A model generated the notes under the pieces. That model worked only from the letters and a program-made list of their open reading frames with translations, made no database searches and was not told the DNA's origin. A DNA stretch of 64,000 nucleotides. It comes from Naasia sp. SYSU D00948 (GTDB taxonomy: Bacteria; Actinomycetota; Actinomycetes; Actinomycetales; Microbacteriaceae). Each line of letters begins with the position of its first letter. Positions within the stretch are counted from its first letter, which is position 1. The translations under genes and the position numbers were made by a program. Positions 23,937-32,010 of this stretch are shown one piece after another. The stretch is taken from the NCBI RefSeq assembly GCF_017916515.1, contig NZ_JAFMTA010000001.1, forward strand, positions 1,539,127 to 1,603,126. The letters are read 5' to 3'.

Positions 23937-24965
23937 TCAGGCGAGGGCCGCGCTCGTCGCGCTGTGGACGGGCGCGAACGCGTGCGACGCCGCCGACTCG
24001 TAGGCGGCGAGGATGATGCCGAGCACCTCGATCCCCTCCTTCTCGCTGTGCAGCGGACGCGTCCCGTCGAGGAGGCAGCGCGCGAAGTGCGCGATCTCCG
24101 CGGCGAACTCGTCGACCGGCGGGAACTCGAGGAGCGCGCGCTCGCCCGAGCGCAGGGAGTAGGAGAGATTCGGGCCGTCGCTGAAGAGGGAGCCCTTCTC
24201 GCCGACGACGGAGAAGCGCTCGGTGTTCGACGACGGCATGTAGGCCCAGCTGGTGGTCAGGGTGCCGAGCACGCCGTTGTCGAAGCGCACGAGCACCTGT
24301 GCTGAGTCCTCGCCCTCCATGAAGCGGAGGCGGTGGGTGCTGAGCATCGCGGCGACCTCGACCGGCTCCCCACCCGCGAGCTCGAGCATCAGGTACGTCG
24401 GGTGGTAGCCGGTGTCGATGAGCTCGCCGCCGCCGCTCGTCGCCGCGGACGCCCGCCAGCCCATGTTCTCGGGGCTGAAGTCGTTGAAGAAGCTGTCGGT
24501 GGTGCGGACCTCGTAGATCTCCCCGAGCAGTCCGCTCCGCAGGAGCTCGACCGCCTTCGCCACCGGCGGCGAGAACAGCTGGTTGTGTGCGCACATGAGG
24601 GTCATACCGCTCCGCTCGACGGCGGCGTGGACCTCCCGCGCCTCCTCCTCGGTGAGGCACAGCGGCTTCTCGCAGAGGATGTGCTTCCCGGCGTTCGCTG
24701 CGGCGACGATCGCGTCCTTGTGCAGGTGGTGGGGGAGGCAGATGTCGACGGCGTCGATGTCCGCCTCCTGCAGCAGCTCGGTGTAGCTCGCATACGTCGC
24801 GGCCCCCGTCGGCTCCGCCCGTCGGGCGGCGTTGGCGGCGACCGGGTCGGCGATCGCGACCAGCTCCGTCGTGTCCCGATTCGCGAGGTAGCCCTTCACG
24901 TGGGCGCCCGCGATGCCTCCGGCCCCGATGAGTCCGACGCGGATCTTCCTGGTGCTGGTGGTCAT
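23937..24965 (-). CDS. Gfo/Idh/MocA-family oxidoreductase
   Basis: This 342-residue NAD(P)-dependent sugar dehydrogenase family member has an N-terminal Rossmann domain with VGLIGAGGIAGAHVKGYL, the conserved EKP motif in HILCEKPLCLTEEEA (about residue 99), and a C-terminal substrate domain with DTGYHPTYL containing the usual catalytic His. The family oxidises or reduces hydroxyls of sugars, inositols or glycosides. It is the second gene of a two-gene operon after another member of the family (10-nt gap), and is probably controlled by operator 3. Confidence 0.88.
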   Translation of the reverse strand: MTTSTRKIRVGLIGAGGIAGAHVKGYLANRDTTELVAIADPVAANAARRAEPTGAATYASYTELLQEADIDAVDICLPHHLHKDAIVAAANAGKHILCEKPLCLTEEEAREVHAAVERSGMTLMCAHNQLFSPPVAKAVELLRSGLLGEIYEVRTTDSFFNDFSPENMGWRASAATSGGGELIDTGYHPTYLMLELAGGEPVEVAAMLSTHRLRFMEGEDSAQVLVRFDNGVLGTLTTSWAYMPSSNTERFSVVGEKGSLFSDGPNLSYSLRSGERALLEFPPVDEFAAEIAHFARCLLDGTRPLHSEKEGIEVLGIILAAYESAASHAFAPVHSATSAALA

Positions 24966-24975
24966 GGCCTTCTTC

Positions 24976-25989
24976 TCAGGTGCTGTGGATGGCGGGAACG
25001 GAGTAGTCGAGGGTGCGGCCGGCTGCTGCGGCGTGGTTGGCGGCCTGCACCAGCCGGGTGAGCTCGACGGCCGCGGCGGTGTTCTCGTCGGTGTCCCGGC
25101 CCTCGCGGATGGCGGCGATCCACGCCGCCAGCGGCAGCGGCCGGTCGGCGGGCGTGGGCAGCTCCACCCACTCCTCGCCCGAGAACGCGTCGCCCTTGGC
25201 GAGGAGTCCGCGGCCGGCGAACCCCAGGACGAGCGAGCCGCGGGTGCCCCGGACCTCGATGGCGGACGCGCCCGGAGTGGTGACGTTGCTCGCCTCCACG
25301 ACGGCGAGCGCGCCGCCGGGGTAGCGCAGCGTGACGACCGCGTTGTCCTCGAGGGGCTCTCCGGTGACGGACGAGTAGACGGCGCTGACCGTCTCGGGAT
25401 GCGATCCGAGGAAGTGCTGGGTCAGGTAGACGGCGTGGCAGCCGAGGTCCGTGAGCGCGCCGCCGACGGCGTCGGCCGGCTCGTAGAAGCGGCGCGGGAG
25501 CCAGCCGGCGACCGAGCCGTCGTGCGCGAGGCGCACCCGGGTGTAGGTGACCCGGCCGAGCGATCCGTCCTCGATGGCGGCGGCGATGGCCGCGGTGGCG
25601 CCCTCCGTCAGCCGGGGCAGCGAGACGGCGAGCCGGACGCCCATCTCGCGCGCCGCGTCCACGAGCGCCTCGCACTCCGCGACGGTCGGAGCGAGCAGCT
25701 TCTCGGTGAACACGTGCTTCCCAGCGGCGATGGCGCGGCCGATCACGTCGGTGTGCGCTGCCGTCGAGGTGGTGACCACGATCCCATCCAGATCGGCCCT
25801 CGCGAGGAGCTGGTCGAGGTCGTCGGTGAACGGGATGCCGAGCCGGTCCGCGCCGTCGCGGCCGCGGAGGGCGTCGTCGTCCCAGGCGGCGACGAGCTCG
25901 GCGCCTTCCATGGCGCGGATCTGGGCGGCGTAGTCCTCGGCGTGGACGTGCCAGAAGCCGACGAGGGCAAGGGAGAGCGGTTCCGACAA
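24976..25989 (-). CDS. Gfo/Idh/MocA-like protein with altered nucleotide-binding loop
   Basis: This 337-residue protein has the family fold, but the glycine-rich NAD loop is LALVGFWHVHAEDYA instead of GxGxxG, and the EKP motif reads EKL (HVFTEKLLAPT). The C-terminal half is normal, with TDLGCHAVYLTQHF. I place the start at TTG 25989, which follows GGAG; no ATG or GTG lies closer. It heads a two-gene operon with a canonical dehydrogenase. It may bind the cofactor differently or act as a partner subunit. Operator 3 lies 26 nt upstream of its start. Confidence 0.8.
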   Translation of the reverse strand: MSEPLSLALVGFWHVHAEDYAAQIRAMEGAELVAAWDDDALRGRDGADRLGIPFTDDLDQLLARADLDGIVVTTSTAAHTDVIGRAIAAGKHVFTEKLLAPTVAECEALVDAAREMGVRLAVSLPRLTEGATAAIAAAIEDGSLGRVTYTRVRLAHDGSVAGWLPRRFYEPADAVGGALTDLGCHAVYLTQHFLGSHPETVSAVYSSVTGEPLEDNAVVTLRYPGGALAVVEASNVTTPGASAIEVRGTRGSLVLGFAGRGLLAKGDAFSGEEWVELPTPADRPLPLAAWIAAIREGRDTDENTAAAVELTRLVQAANHAAAAGRTLDYSVPAIHST

Positions 25990-26014
25990 GGGGACTCCGG
26001 ATGCGGGGGATTGC

Positions 26015-26032
26015 TGTGGGAACGATGCCAGC
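26015..26032. promoter_or_regulatory. Operator 3 of the TGGSAACGATGCCA family
   Basis: TGTGGGAACGATGCCAGC contains the core TGGGAACGATGCCA, identical to operator 1 read on the other strand. It lies between the dehydrogenase start and a possible -10 box TACGAT (26054-26049, minus strand). No good -35 box could be matched. Confidence 0.75.
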
Positions 26033-26157
26033 GGTGGTTGGTTCCGGGATCGTAACTTCTGCTCGAAAGGCGGCGCTAGGGGAAGCGGCAGGGTGGGGCG
26101 GGCGACTCTCCGCACGGGTGCGACGATGGGCGTGAGGAGGGTGTCAGCGGCCGGTCG

Positions 26158-26163
26158 TAGGCT
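26158..26163 (+). promoter_or_regulatory. -10 box of a leaderless exporter gene
   Basis: TAGGCT lies 7 nt before GTG 26171 and supports that start over an in-frame ATG at 26093, which would lie upstream of the promoter. Confidence 0.6.
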
Positions 26164-26170
26164 CACTCGC

Positions 26171-28027
26171 GTGAGCTTCGGACAGGCGGGACGGCCTCGG
26201 CGCCGGGTCGCCGGTCGCGACGAGGAGGCGCAGCGCGCCGTGAACGCGGAGGCCCCGCGCATCGAGCACCTGCTGCGCCGGATCCTGGCGCTGTTCGCCC
26301 CGCACCGGGCGACCCTCACGCTCACCATCTCGCTGGTCCTGATCGACGCGGCGCTCACCGTGGTGCCGCCGCTGCTCACCCAGCAGGCGTTCGACCGGGG
26401 GCTGTTCCCGCCCGGCGGGCCCGACCTGCCGGTGCTGCTCGAGCTGGTCGGCCTCATGGTCCTCATCTGGGTGGCCTCGGCGGGCCTCGGCATCTGGCAG
26501 ACGTACCTGACGGCGTCCGTCGGCAACAGGGTGATGGGCGCACTCCGCGTCTCGCTCTTCCAGCACCTCCAGCGGATGGAGCTCGGGTTCTTCACGCGCA
26601 CGAAGACGGGCGTGATCCAGTCCCGGCTGCAGAACGACGTCGGAGGCGTCGCCGGTGTCCTCAATAACACGATCTCGAGCGTGATCGGCAACCTCGTCAC
26701 CGTCCTCGCCGCGTTCGTCGCGATGCTGCTCCTCAGCTGGGAGCTCACCCTCGTCGCCCTGGTCCTGCTTCCGGCGCTCGCGTACGCGCAGCGCCGGGTG
26801 GGCAGGGTACGGGCGAAGATCGCGGCCGCGACACAGGAGTCCCTGTCCGAGATGAGTGCCATCACTCAGGAGAGCCTCAGCGTCTCCGGGATCCTGCTCG
26901 CCAAGAGCTTCGGCCGCGCGGACGCGGAGAACGAGCGGTACGCGGAGGAGAACCGCACCCAGATCCGGCTCCAGGTCCGCCAGGCGATGAGCGGCCAATG
27001 GTTCTGGGCCCTCGTGCAGATCTTCCTGTCGATCGTGCCGGCCGTCGTCTACCTGGTCTCGGCGTACCTGATCCAGGGCGGCGCGGACATCACCGCGGGA
27101 ACGATCGTCGCCTTCACGACCGTGCAGGCCCGGCTGATGTGGCCGCTGCTCGGGCTCATGCGCGTCGCGCTCGATCTGCAGACCGCGGGCGCGCTCTTCG
27201 CGCGGATCTTCGAGTACCTCGACCTCGTGCCGGCGATCCGGGATCGGCCAGGCGCCGTCGCGCTCGGCCCCCGCGATCCGCTCGGGCGCATCGAGTTCCG
27301 CTCGGTCACCTTCCGCTACCCCGGCACGCCGGACACGGCGCGGCCGACGCTCGAGGACGTGTCCTTCCGGGTGGAGCCCGGCCAGTTCGTCGCCTTCGTC
27401 GGCCCGTCGGGCGCGGGGAAGACCACCATCTCCTACCTGATCCCGCGCCTCTACGACGTCAGCTCGGGCGCCGTGCTGTTCGCGGGCCACGACGTGCGGG
27501 ACCTGACCCAGGAGTCGCTGCGCGAGCAGATCGGCATCGTCAGCCAGGAGACCTACCTGTTCCACGCGACGATCCGGGACAACCTGCGGTACGCGCGGCC
27601 GGACGCCGGCGACGACGAGCTGCGGCGCGCGGCCGAGCTCGCGAACATCGCGGAGACGATCGAGTCGTTCCCCGAGGGCTACGACACGGTGGTCGGCGAG
27701 CGGGGCTACCGGCTGTCGGGCGGGGAGAAGCAGAGGATCGCGATCGCCCGCGTCATCCTGAAGGACCCGGCGGTCCTCGTCCTCGACGAGGCGACCAGCG
27801 CGCTCGACTCGGTGTCCGAGCGGGCGGTGCAGGCGGCACTCGACACCGCCACCCGCGGCCGCACCACGATCGCCATCGCCCACCGCCTCTCCACGGTCGC
27901 GGAGGCCGACGTCATCCACGTCGTCGAGCGGGGCCGCATCGTGGAGAGCGGCACCGCCGAGCAGCTGTTCCGCCGCGGCGGCCTCTACAGCCGTCTCGCC
28001 GGGCAGCAGGAGTCCCGGTCGGCCTGA
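26171..28027 (+). CDS. ABC exporter, MsbA/LmrA type (membrane and ATPase domains fused)
   Basis: This half-transporter of 618 residues has a basic N-terminus, a six-helix exporter domain (about 40-340) and a complete nucleotide-binding domain with FVGPSGAGKTT, LSGGEKQRIAIAR, VLVLDEATSALD and IAHRLST. All ATPase motifs are intact, in contrast to the paired exporter at 4637-8156, so it can function as a homodimer. The substrate may be a lipid, drug or peptide. The GTG start at 26171 is preferred because a -10 box lies just upstream. It is transcribed alone. Confidence 0.87.
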   Translation: MSFGQAGRPRRRVAGRDEEAQRAVNAEAPRIEHLLRRILALFAPHRATLTLTISLVLIDAALTVVPPLLTQQAFDRGLFPPGGPDLPVLLELVGLMVLIWVASAGLGIWQTYLTASVGNRVMGALRVSLFQHLQRMELGFFTRTKTGVIQSRLQNDVGGVAGVLNNTISSVIGNLVTVLAAFVAMLLLSWELTLVALVLLPALAYAQRRVGRVRAKIAAATQESLSEMSAITQESLSVSGILLAKSFGRADAENERYAEENRTQIRLQVRQAMSGQWFWALVQIFLSIVPAVVYLVSAYLIQGGADITAGTIVAFTTVQARLMWPLLGLMRVALDLQTAGALFARIFEYLDLVPAIRDRPGAVALGPRDPLGRIEFRSVTFRYPGTPDTARPTLEDVSFRVEPGQFVAFVGPSGAGKTTISYLIPRLYDVSSGAVLFAGHDVRDLTQESLREQIGIVSQETYLFHATIRDNLRYARPDAGDDELRRAAELANIAETIESFPEGYDTVVGERGYRLSGGEKQRIAIARVILKDPAVLVLDEATSALDSVSERAVQAALDTATRGRTTIAIAHRLSTVAEADVIHVVERGRIVESGTAEQLFRRGGLYSRLAGQQESRSA

Positions 28028-28059
28028 CCCCGCCCCTTCTCCTGGCCCGGCCTTCCTCT

Positions 28060-28138
28060 CGCTCAACAGGCACTTTCGCCGCCGACAGGCTGCCGAGGCC
28101 CTTCCGACGCTGTTGGACGCAAAGCTGCCTGTTGAGCG
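28060..28138. repeat. Nested palindromic element, copy 1
   Basis: Outer arms CGCTCAACAGGCA (28060-28072) and TGCCTGTTGAGCG (28126-28138) are perfect; inner arms CCGACAG (28082-28088) and CTGTTGG (28110-28116) pair with one G-U. The element lies between the exporter and cbs. A related copy is at 54872-54960, with changed bases on both arms. Confidence 0.82.
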
Positions 28139-28175
28139 CAGGGGAAGGGCACGTAATGCGGATCCGGGCCGCCGG

Positions 28176-28181
28176 TAGACT
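28176..28181 (+). promoter_or_regulatory. Probable -10 box of cbs-metB
   Basis: TAGACT, typical of -10 boxes in this window, predicts a leader of about 100 nt before the cbs ATG. The leader contains a short hairpin GCTCGCC/GGCGAGC at 28250-28264. No SAM riboswitch could be recognised. Confidence 0.5.
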
Positions 28182-28289
28182 CGAGGTCGTGCGCTCTCCG
28201 ACGTGCCGCTGTCCTCGCCGCTAGGCGCCGACATCCGTCCTGCCCGTGCGCTCGCCCGGCGAGCCGGGCCCCGACCGAGAGCGAAAGCC

Positions 28290-29657
28290 ATGAAGTACGC
28301 CCGCACCGTCCTCGACCTGATCGGCGGCACGCCGCTCGTGCGCCTCAACCGGGTGACCGAGGGGATCGGCGCCACCATCCTCGCCAAAATCGAGTACCTG
28401 AACCCGGGTGGATCGAGCAAGGACCGCATCGCGGTCCGGATCATCGACGACGCCGAGCGCCGCGGTCTCCTCCGGCCCGGCGGCACCATCGTCGAGCCGA
28501 CCTCGGGCAACACCGGGGTGGGGCTCGCCCTCGTCGCGCAGCAGCGCGGCTACCGCTGCGTGTTCGTCCTCCCGGACAAGGTCGGCGAGGACAAGATCAA
28601 CGTCCTCAAGGCCTACGGGGCCGAGGTCGTCGTCACCCCCACGGCGGTCGCCCCCGAGGACCCCCGCTCCTACTACAGCGTCTCGGACCGGCTCGCCCGC
28701 GAGATCCCCGGCGCGTTCAAGCCCGACCAGTACTCGAACCCCAACGGCCCGCTGTCTCACTACGAGACGACCGGGCCCGAGATCTGGGCCGACACCGAGG
28801 GCCGCGTCACGCATTTCGTGGCCGGCGTGGGAACGGGCGGCACCATCACGGGTGTGGGTCGCTACCTCAAGGAGATCTCGGGCGGCGCGGTTCAGGTCAT
28901 CGGCGCGGACCCGGAGGGATCCGTGTACTCCGGCGGCACGGGACGGCCCTACCTGGTCGAGGGGGTCGGCGAGGACTTCTGGCCGTCCGCGTACGACCCG
29001 TCCGTCGTCGACCGCATCATCGCCTCCTCCGACGCGGAGTCCTTCGACCTCACGCTGCGGCTCGCGCGCGAGGAGGGCCTGCTGGTCGGCGGCTCGAGCG
29101 GGCTCGCGGTGAGCGCGGCGATCAAGGCCGCGCGGGACCTTCCCGACGACGCCGTGGTCGTGGTGCTCCTGCCGGACGGCGGCCGCGGCTACCTCGGCAA
29201 GATCTTCAACGAGGAGTGGATGCGCTCCTACGGGTTCGCCGGGGTCGAGGAGCAGGAGAGCACCGTCCGCGACGTCCTCACCGGGAGGACCGGCTCCGTC
29301 CCGGATCTCGTCTACGTGAGCCCGGGGACGACCGTCCGCGACGCGATCGCGACCATGGAGAAGCACGGCGTCGCCCAGGTCCTCGTCCTCGCCGCGGACC
29401 CGCCCGTCGTGATGGGAGAGGTGCTCGGCGCCGTCGACGAGAAGCACCTGCTCGACCTGGTGTTCGGCGGCCGCGTGCAGCTCGACGACCCCGTGGGCGG
29501 CGTCGTCGGTCCCCGTCCGGGTCTCATCGGTGCCGGGGAGAGCGTCGCCGTGGCGCGCACAGCGCTCGTCGCCTCCGACGCCCTGCTCGTGACCGAGGGC
29601 GGCAAGCCGATCGCCGTGCTCACCCGCTCCGACCTCCTATCCTTCCTGTCCGCCTGA
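28290..29657 (+). CDS. cbs: Cystathionine beta-synthase
   Basis: This 455-residue PLP enzyme condenses homocysteine with serine to cystathionine. The catalytic domain has NPGGSSKDR with the PLP lysine K44, PTSGNTG (70-76) for cofactor binding, and GTGGTITGVGRYL. The C-terminal part (about 330-455) carries a pair of CBS regulatory domains. The ATG at 28290 is chosen because protein similarity begins there (MKYARTVLDLIGGTPLVRLN); a longer frame to 28203 has no support. The next gene, metB, follows after 13 nt, forming a transsulfuration operon. Confidence 0.95.
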   Translation: MKYARTVLDLIGGTPLVRLNRVTEGIGATILAKIEYLNPGGSSKDRIAVRIIDDAERRGLLRPGGTIVEPTSGNTGVGLALVAQQRGYRCVFVLPDKVGEDKINVLKAYGAEVVVTPTAVAPEDPRSYYSVSDRLAREIPGAFKPDQYSNPNGPLSHYETTGPEIWADTEGRVTHFVAGVGTGGTITGVGRYLKEISGGAVQVIGADPEGSVYSGGTGRPYLVEGVGEDFWPSAYDPSVVDRIIASSDAESFDLTLRLAREEGLLVGGSSGLAVSAAIKAARDLPDDAVVVVLLPDGGRGYLGKIFNEEWMRSYGFAGVEEQESTVRDVLTGRTGSVPDLVYVSPGTTVRDAIATMEKHGVAQVLVLAADPPVVMGEVLGAVDEKHLLDLVFGGRVQLDDPVGGVVGPRPGLIGAGESVAVARTALVASDALLVTEGGKPIAVLTRSDLLSFLSA

Positions 29658-29670
29658 TCCGAGGGAATCC

Positions 29671-30819
29671 ATGTCCTCCCGCTTCGACACCCGTGCCATC
29701 CACGCCGGCCAGGAGTTCGACCCGGCCACCGGCGCCGTGGTCCCGCCGATCTACCAGACCTCGACGTTCGTCCAGGACGGCATCGGCGGGCTGCGCGGGG
29801 GCTATGAGTACGCCCGCTCCGGCAACCCGACTCGCGACTCGCTGCAAACCCTGCTCGCGGCGCTCGAAGGCGGCAGCCACGGCGTCGCCTTCTCCTCGGG
29901 GCTCGCAGCGGAGGACGCCCTTCTGCGCGCGGTCCTCCGTCCCGGCGACCACGTCGTCCTGGGCAACGACGTGTACGGCGGCACGCACCGCTTGATTTCG
30001 CGCGTCCACGGCCCGTGGGGCGTCGAGGTGGACCCGGTCGAGATGAGCGACTTCGACCAGATCCGCGCGGCCGTCCGGCAGGGGAGCACCAAGGTGCTGT
30101 GGGTCGAGACGCCGAGCAACCCGCTCATGAAGATCACCGACATCGCGGCGCTCGCCGAGATCGGCAAGGAGGCCGGCGCGCTCGTCGTGGTCGACAACAC
30201 GTTCGCGTCGCCCGCGCTGCAGCGTCCGCTCGAGCTCGGCGCCGACGTCGTCGTGCACTCGACGACGAAGTACCTGGGGGGCCACTCGGATGTCCTCGGC
30301 GGCGCGGTCGTGACGAGCGACGAGGAGCTCGCGGAGAAGGTCCGCTTCCTGCAGTTCGCCGCCGGCGCCGTGCTCGCGCCCATGGAGGCGTGGCTCACGG
30401 TGCGCGGCATCAAGACGCTCGGCGTCCGGATGGAGCGCCACTCGAAGAACGCGCTGGCGGTCGCCGAGCACTTCGCGGAGCACCCGAAGATCGAGCGCGT
30501 CTACTACGCCGGTCTCCCGACGCATCCCGGGCACGAGCTCGCGGCGCGGCAGATGACGTCGTTCGGAGGGATGCTGTCGATCGCGCTCAAGGACGGCGAG
30601 CAGGCGGCGCGCACCATGGCCGAGTCGACGAAGCTCTTCCAGCTCGCCGAGTCGCTCGGCGGCGTCGAGTCGCTGATCGGGTACCCGGCGGAGATGACGC
30701 ACGCGTCGGTCCGCGGGACTCCGCTCGAGGTCGCGCCGAACATCCTGCGGCTCTCGGTCGGCATCGAGGACGTCGACGACCTCCTCGAGGACCTGGAGCA
30801 GGCGCTGCCTCGCTCCTGA
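29671..30819 (+). CDS. metB: Cystathionine gamma-synthase / gamma-lyase
   Basis: This 382-residue PLP enzyme belongs to the Cys/Met metabolism family. Motifs are YEYARSGNPTRDSL near the N-terminus, SSGLAAEDALL, VETPSNPLM, VVDNTFASP, and the PLP lysine K200 in STTKYLGGHSD. Actinobacterial members may act as synthase, lyase or both; pairing with cbs favours a transsulfuration role (cystathionine to cysteine), while the similarity is closest to MetB. It is co-transcribed with cbs. Confidence 0.9.
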   Translation: MSSRFDTRAIHAGQEFDPATGAVVPPIYQTSTFVQDGIGGLRGGYEYARSGNPTRDSLQTLLAALEGGSHGVAFSSGLAAEDALLRAVLRPGDHVVLGNDVYGGTHRLISRVHGPWGVEVDPVEMSDFDQIRAAVRQGSTKVLWVETPSNPLMKITDIAALAEIGKEAGALVVVDNTFASPALQRPLELGADVVVHSTTKYLGGHSDVLGGAVVTSDEELAEKVRFLQFAAGAVLAPMEAWLTVRGIKTLGVRMERHSKNALAVAEHFAEHPKIERVYYAGLPTHPGHELAARQMTSFGGMLSIALKDGEQAARTMAESTKLFQLAESLGGVESLIGYPAEMTHASVRGTPLEVAPNILRLSVGIEDVDDLLEDLEQALPRS

Positions 30820-30853
30820 CGGCGCCGCCGAGCGGCGGGAGCGGGGACGCGCA

Positions 30854-30887
30854 CCGCGATGTGACAGTGTCACATCGCGGCCATACT
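30854..30887 (+). promoter_or_regulatory. Autoregulatory operator and leaderless promoter of the LacI-type gene
   Basis: A perfect palindrome with 13-bp arms (CCGCGATGTGACA at 30854-30866, mirrored at 30868-30880) lies directly before CATACT (30882-30887), the -10 box. The GTG start follows 6 nt later. A related palindrome is found before araD at 31974-31989. Confidence 0.85.
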
Positions 30888-30893
30888 GGTGCC

Positions 30894-31910
30894 GTGACCG
30901 TCGATGGCACGGACCGCAGGCCCGCGAGCATCCGCGACGTCGCGCGCCTGGCCGGGGTCTCGCACCAGACGGTGTCCCGCGTCCTGAACGACTCGCCGAG
31001 CATCCGCGACGAGACGCGCGCTCGGGTGCTCGACGCCATGGGCCGGCTGCAGTACCGCCCGAACCGGGCCGCGCGGGTGCTCGTCACGAGCCGCTCGCGC
31101 ACGATCGGCATCCTCACCTCCGACCGGATGCACTACGGGCCCTCGAGCAGCATCGTCGCCATCGAGGCCGCCGCCCGCGCCGCCGGGTACTCGGTCGTCA
31201 CCGCCAACCTCCCCTCGACCGAGCCGCAGGCCATCGCCGCCGCTCTCGATCACCTCCTCGACCAGGCCGTCGAGGGGCTCGTCGTGATCGCGCCCCAGGC
31301 CCGCGTCTCCACCGCGATCTCGTCCCTCGCGAGCCGGGTGCCCTACGTGACGCTGCAGTCCGCGGGCGCCGACGAGTCGCACTCGGTGTCGGTCGACCAG
31401 ATCGCGGGCGCGCGCCTCGCCACCCGTCACCTGCTCGACCTGGGTCACCGCCGCATCCGCCACGTGTCGGGGCCGCCCGACTGGATGGAGGCCGAGGGCA
31501 GGATGCGCGGCTTCCTCGCCGAGCTGGCCGACTGGGGCGTCCCCAGCGGCGAGATCAGCGCGGGGGACTGGACGGCCGACTCGGGCTACCGAGCGGGCCA
31601 GGCCCTGCTCGCGGAGGGCGGGGTCACCGCGGTCTTCGCCGGCAACGACCAGATGGCGCTCGGCGTCCTGCACGCGGTGCGCGAGGCAGGCCTCGACTGC
31701 CCCGGCGACGTCAGCGTCGTCGGCTTCGACGACATGCCCGAGGCCCGCCACTTCGCTCCCGCTCTCACGACCGTGCGCCAGGACTTCGGCGAGCTCGGCC
31801 GCCGCTGCGTGATCCGGCTGCTCGGTGAGCTCGAGGACGGCCGCACGTACAGCGGGTCGATCGCCCCGGAGCTCGTGGTCCGGTCCTCGACGGCGGCCGC
31901 CTCATGCTGA
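30894..31910 (+). CDS. araR: LacI-family regulator, probable arabinose repressor
   Basis: This 338-residue regulator has the LacI helix-turn-helix (IRDVARLAGVSHQTVSRVLN, about 12-31) with hinge YRPNRAARVL, then a periplasmic-binding-protein-like effector domain ending in the usual PALTTVRQDF. The GTG start at 30894 fits a leaderless transcript. It lies immediately upstream of araD-araB-araA, and both promoters carry an ATGTGA...TCACAT palindrome, so it most likely represses itself and the ara genes and responds to L-arabinose. The name is inferred from context. Confidence 0.85.
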   Translation: MTVDGTDRRPASIRDVARLAGVSHQTVSRVLNDSPSIRDETRARVLDAMGRLQYRPNRAARVLVTSRSRTIGILTSDRMHYGPSSSIVAIEAAARAAGYSVVTANLPSTEPQAIAAALDHLLDQAVEGLVVIAPQARVSTAISSLASRVPYVTLQSAGADESHSVSVDQIAGARLATRHLLDLGHRRIRHVSGPPDWMEAEGRMRGFLAELADWGVPSGEISAGDWTADSGYRAGQALLAEGGVTAVFAGNDQMALGVLHAVREAGLDCPGDVSVVGFDDMPEARHFAPALTTVRQDFGELGRRCVIRLLGELEDGRTYSGSIAPELVVRSSTAAASC

Positions 31911-31932
31911 CGCCCCCGGTGCCCGCGAGCGG

Positions 31933-31989
31933 TTGACACCGGCGGGAGACGGGCGCCTAGGATGGCGACGGTCATGTGACCGTTCACAT
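31933..31989 (+). promoter_or_regulatory. araDBA promoter and operator
   Basis: TTGACA (31933-31938) and TAGGAT (31958-31963) form the promoter with a long 19-nt spacer. ATGTGACCGTTCACAT (31974-31989) lies just downstream of the start point; its half-sites equal those of the operator before the regulator gene but are 1 nt closer together. Confidence 0.75.
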
Positions 31990-32010
31990 CCGATCGACGA
32001 AGAGGTCTCC

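Noticed and set aside
28176-28289. SAM or T-box riboswitch before cbs-metB
   Set aside because: Only one short hairpin (28250-28264) is present in the roughly 100-nt leader; no conserved riboswitch core or terminator was recognised.
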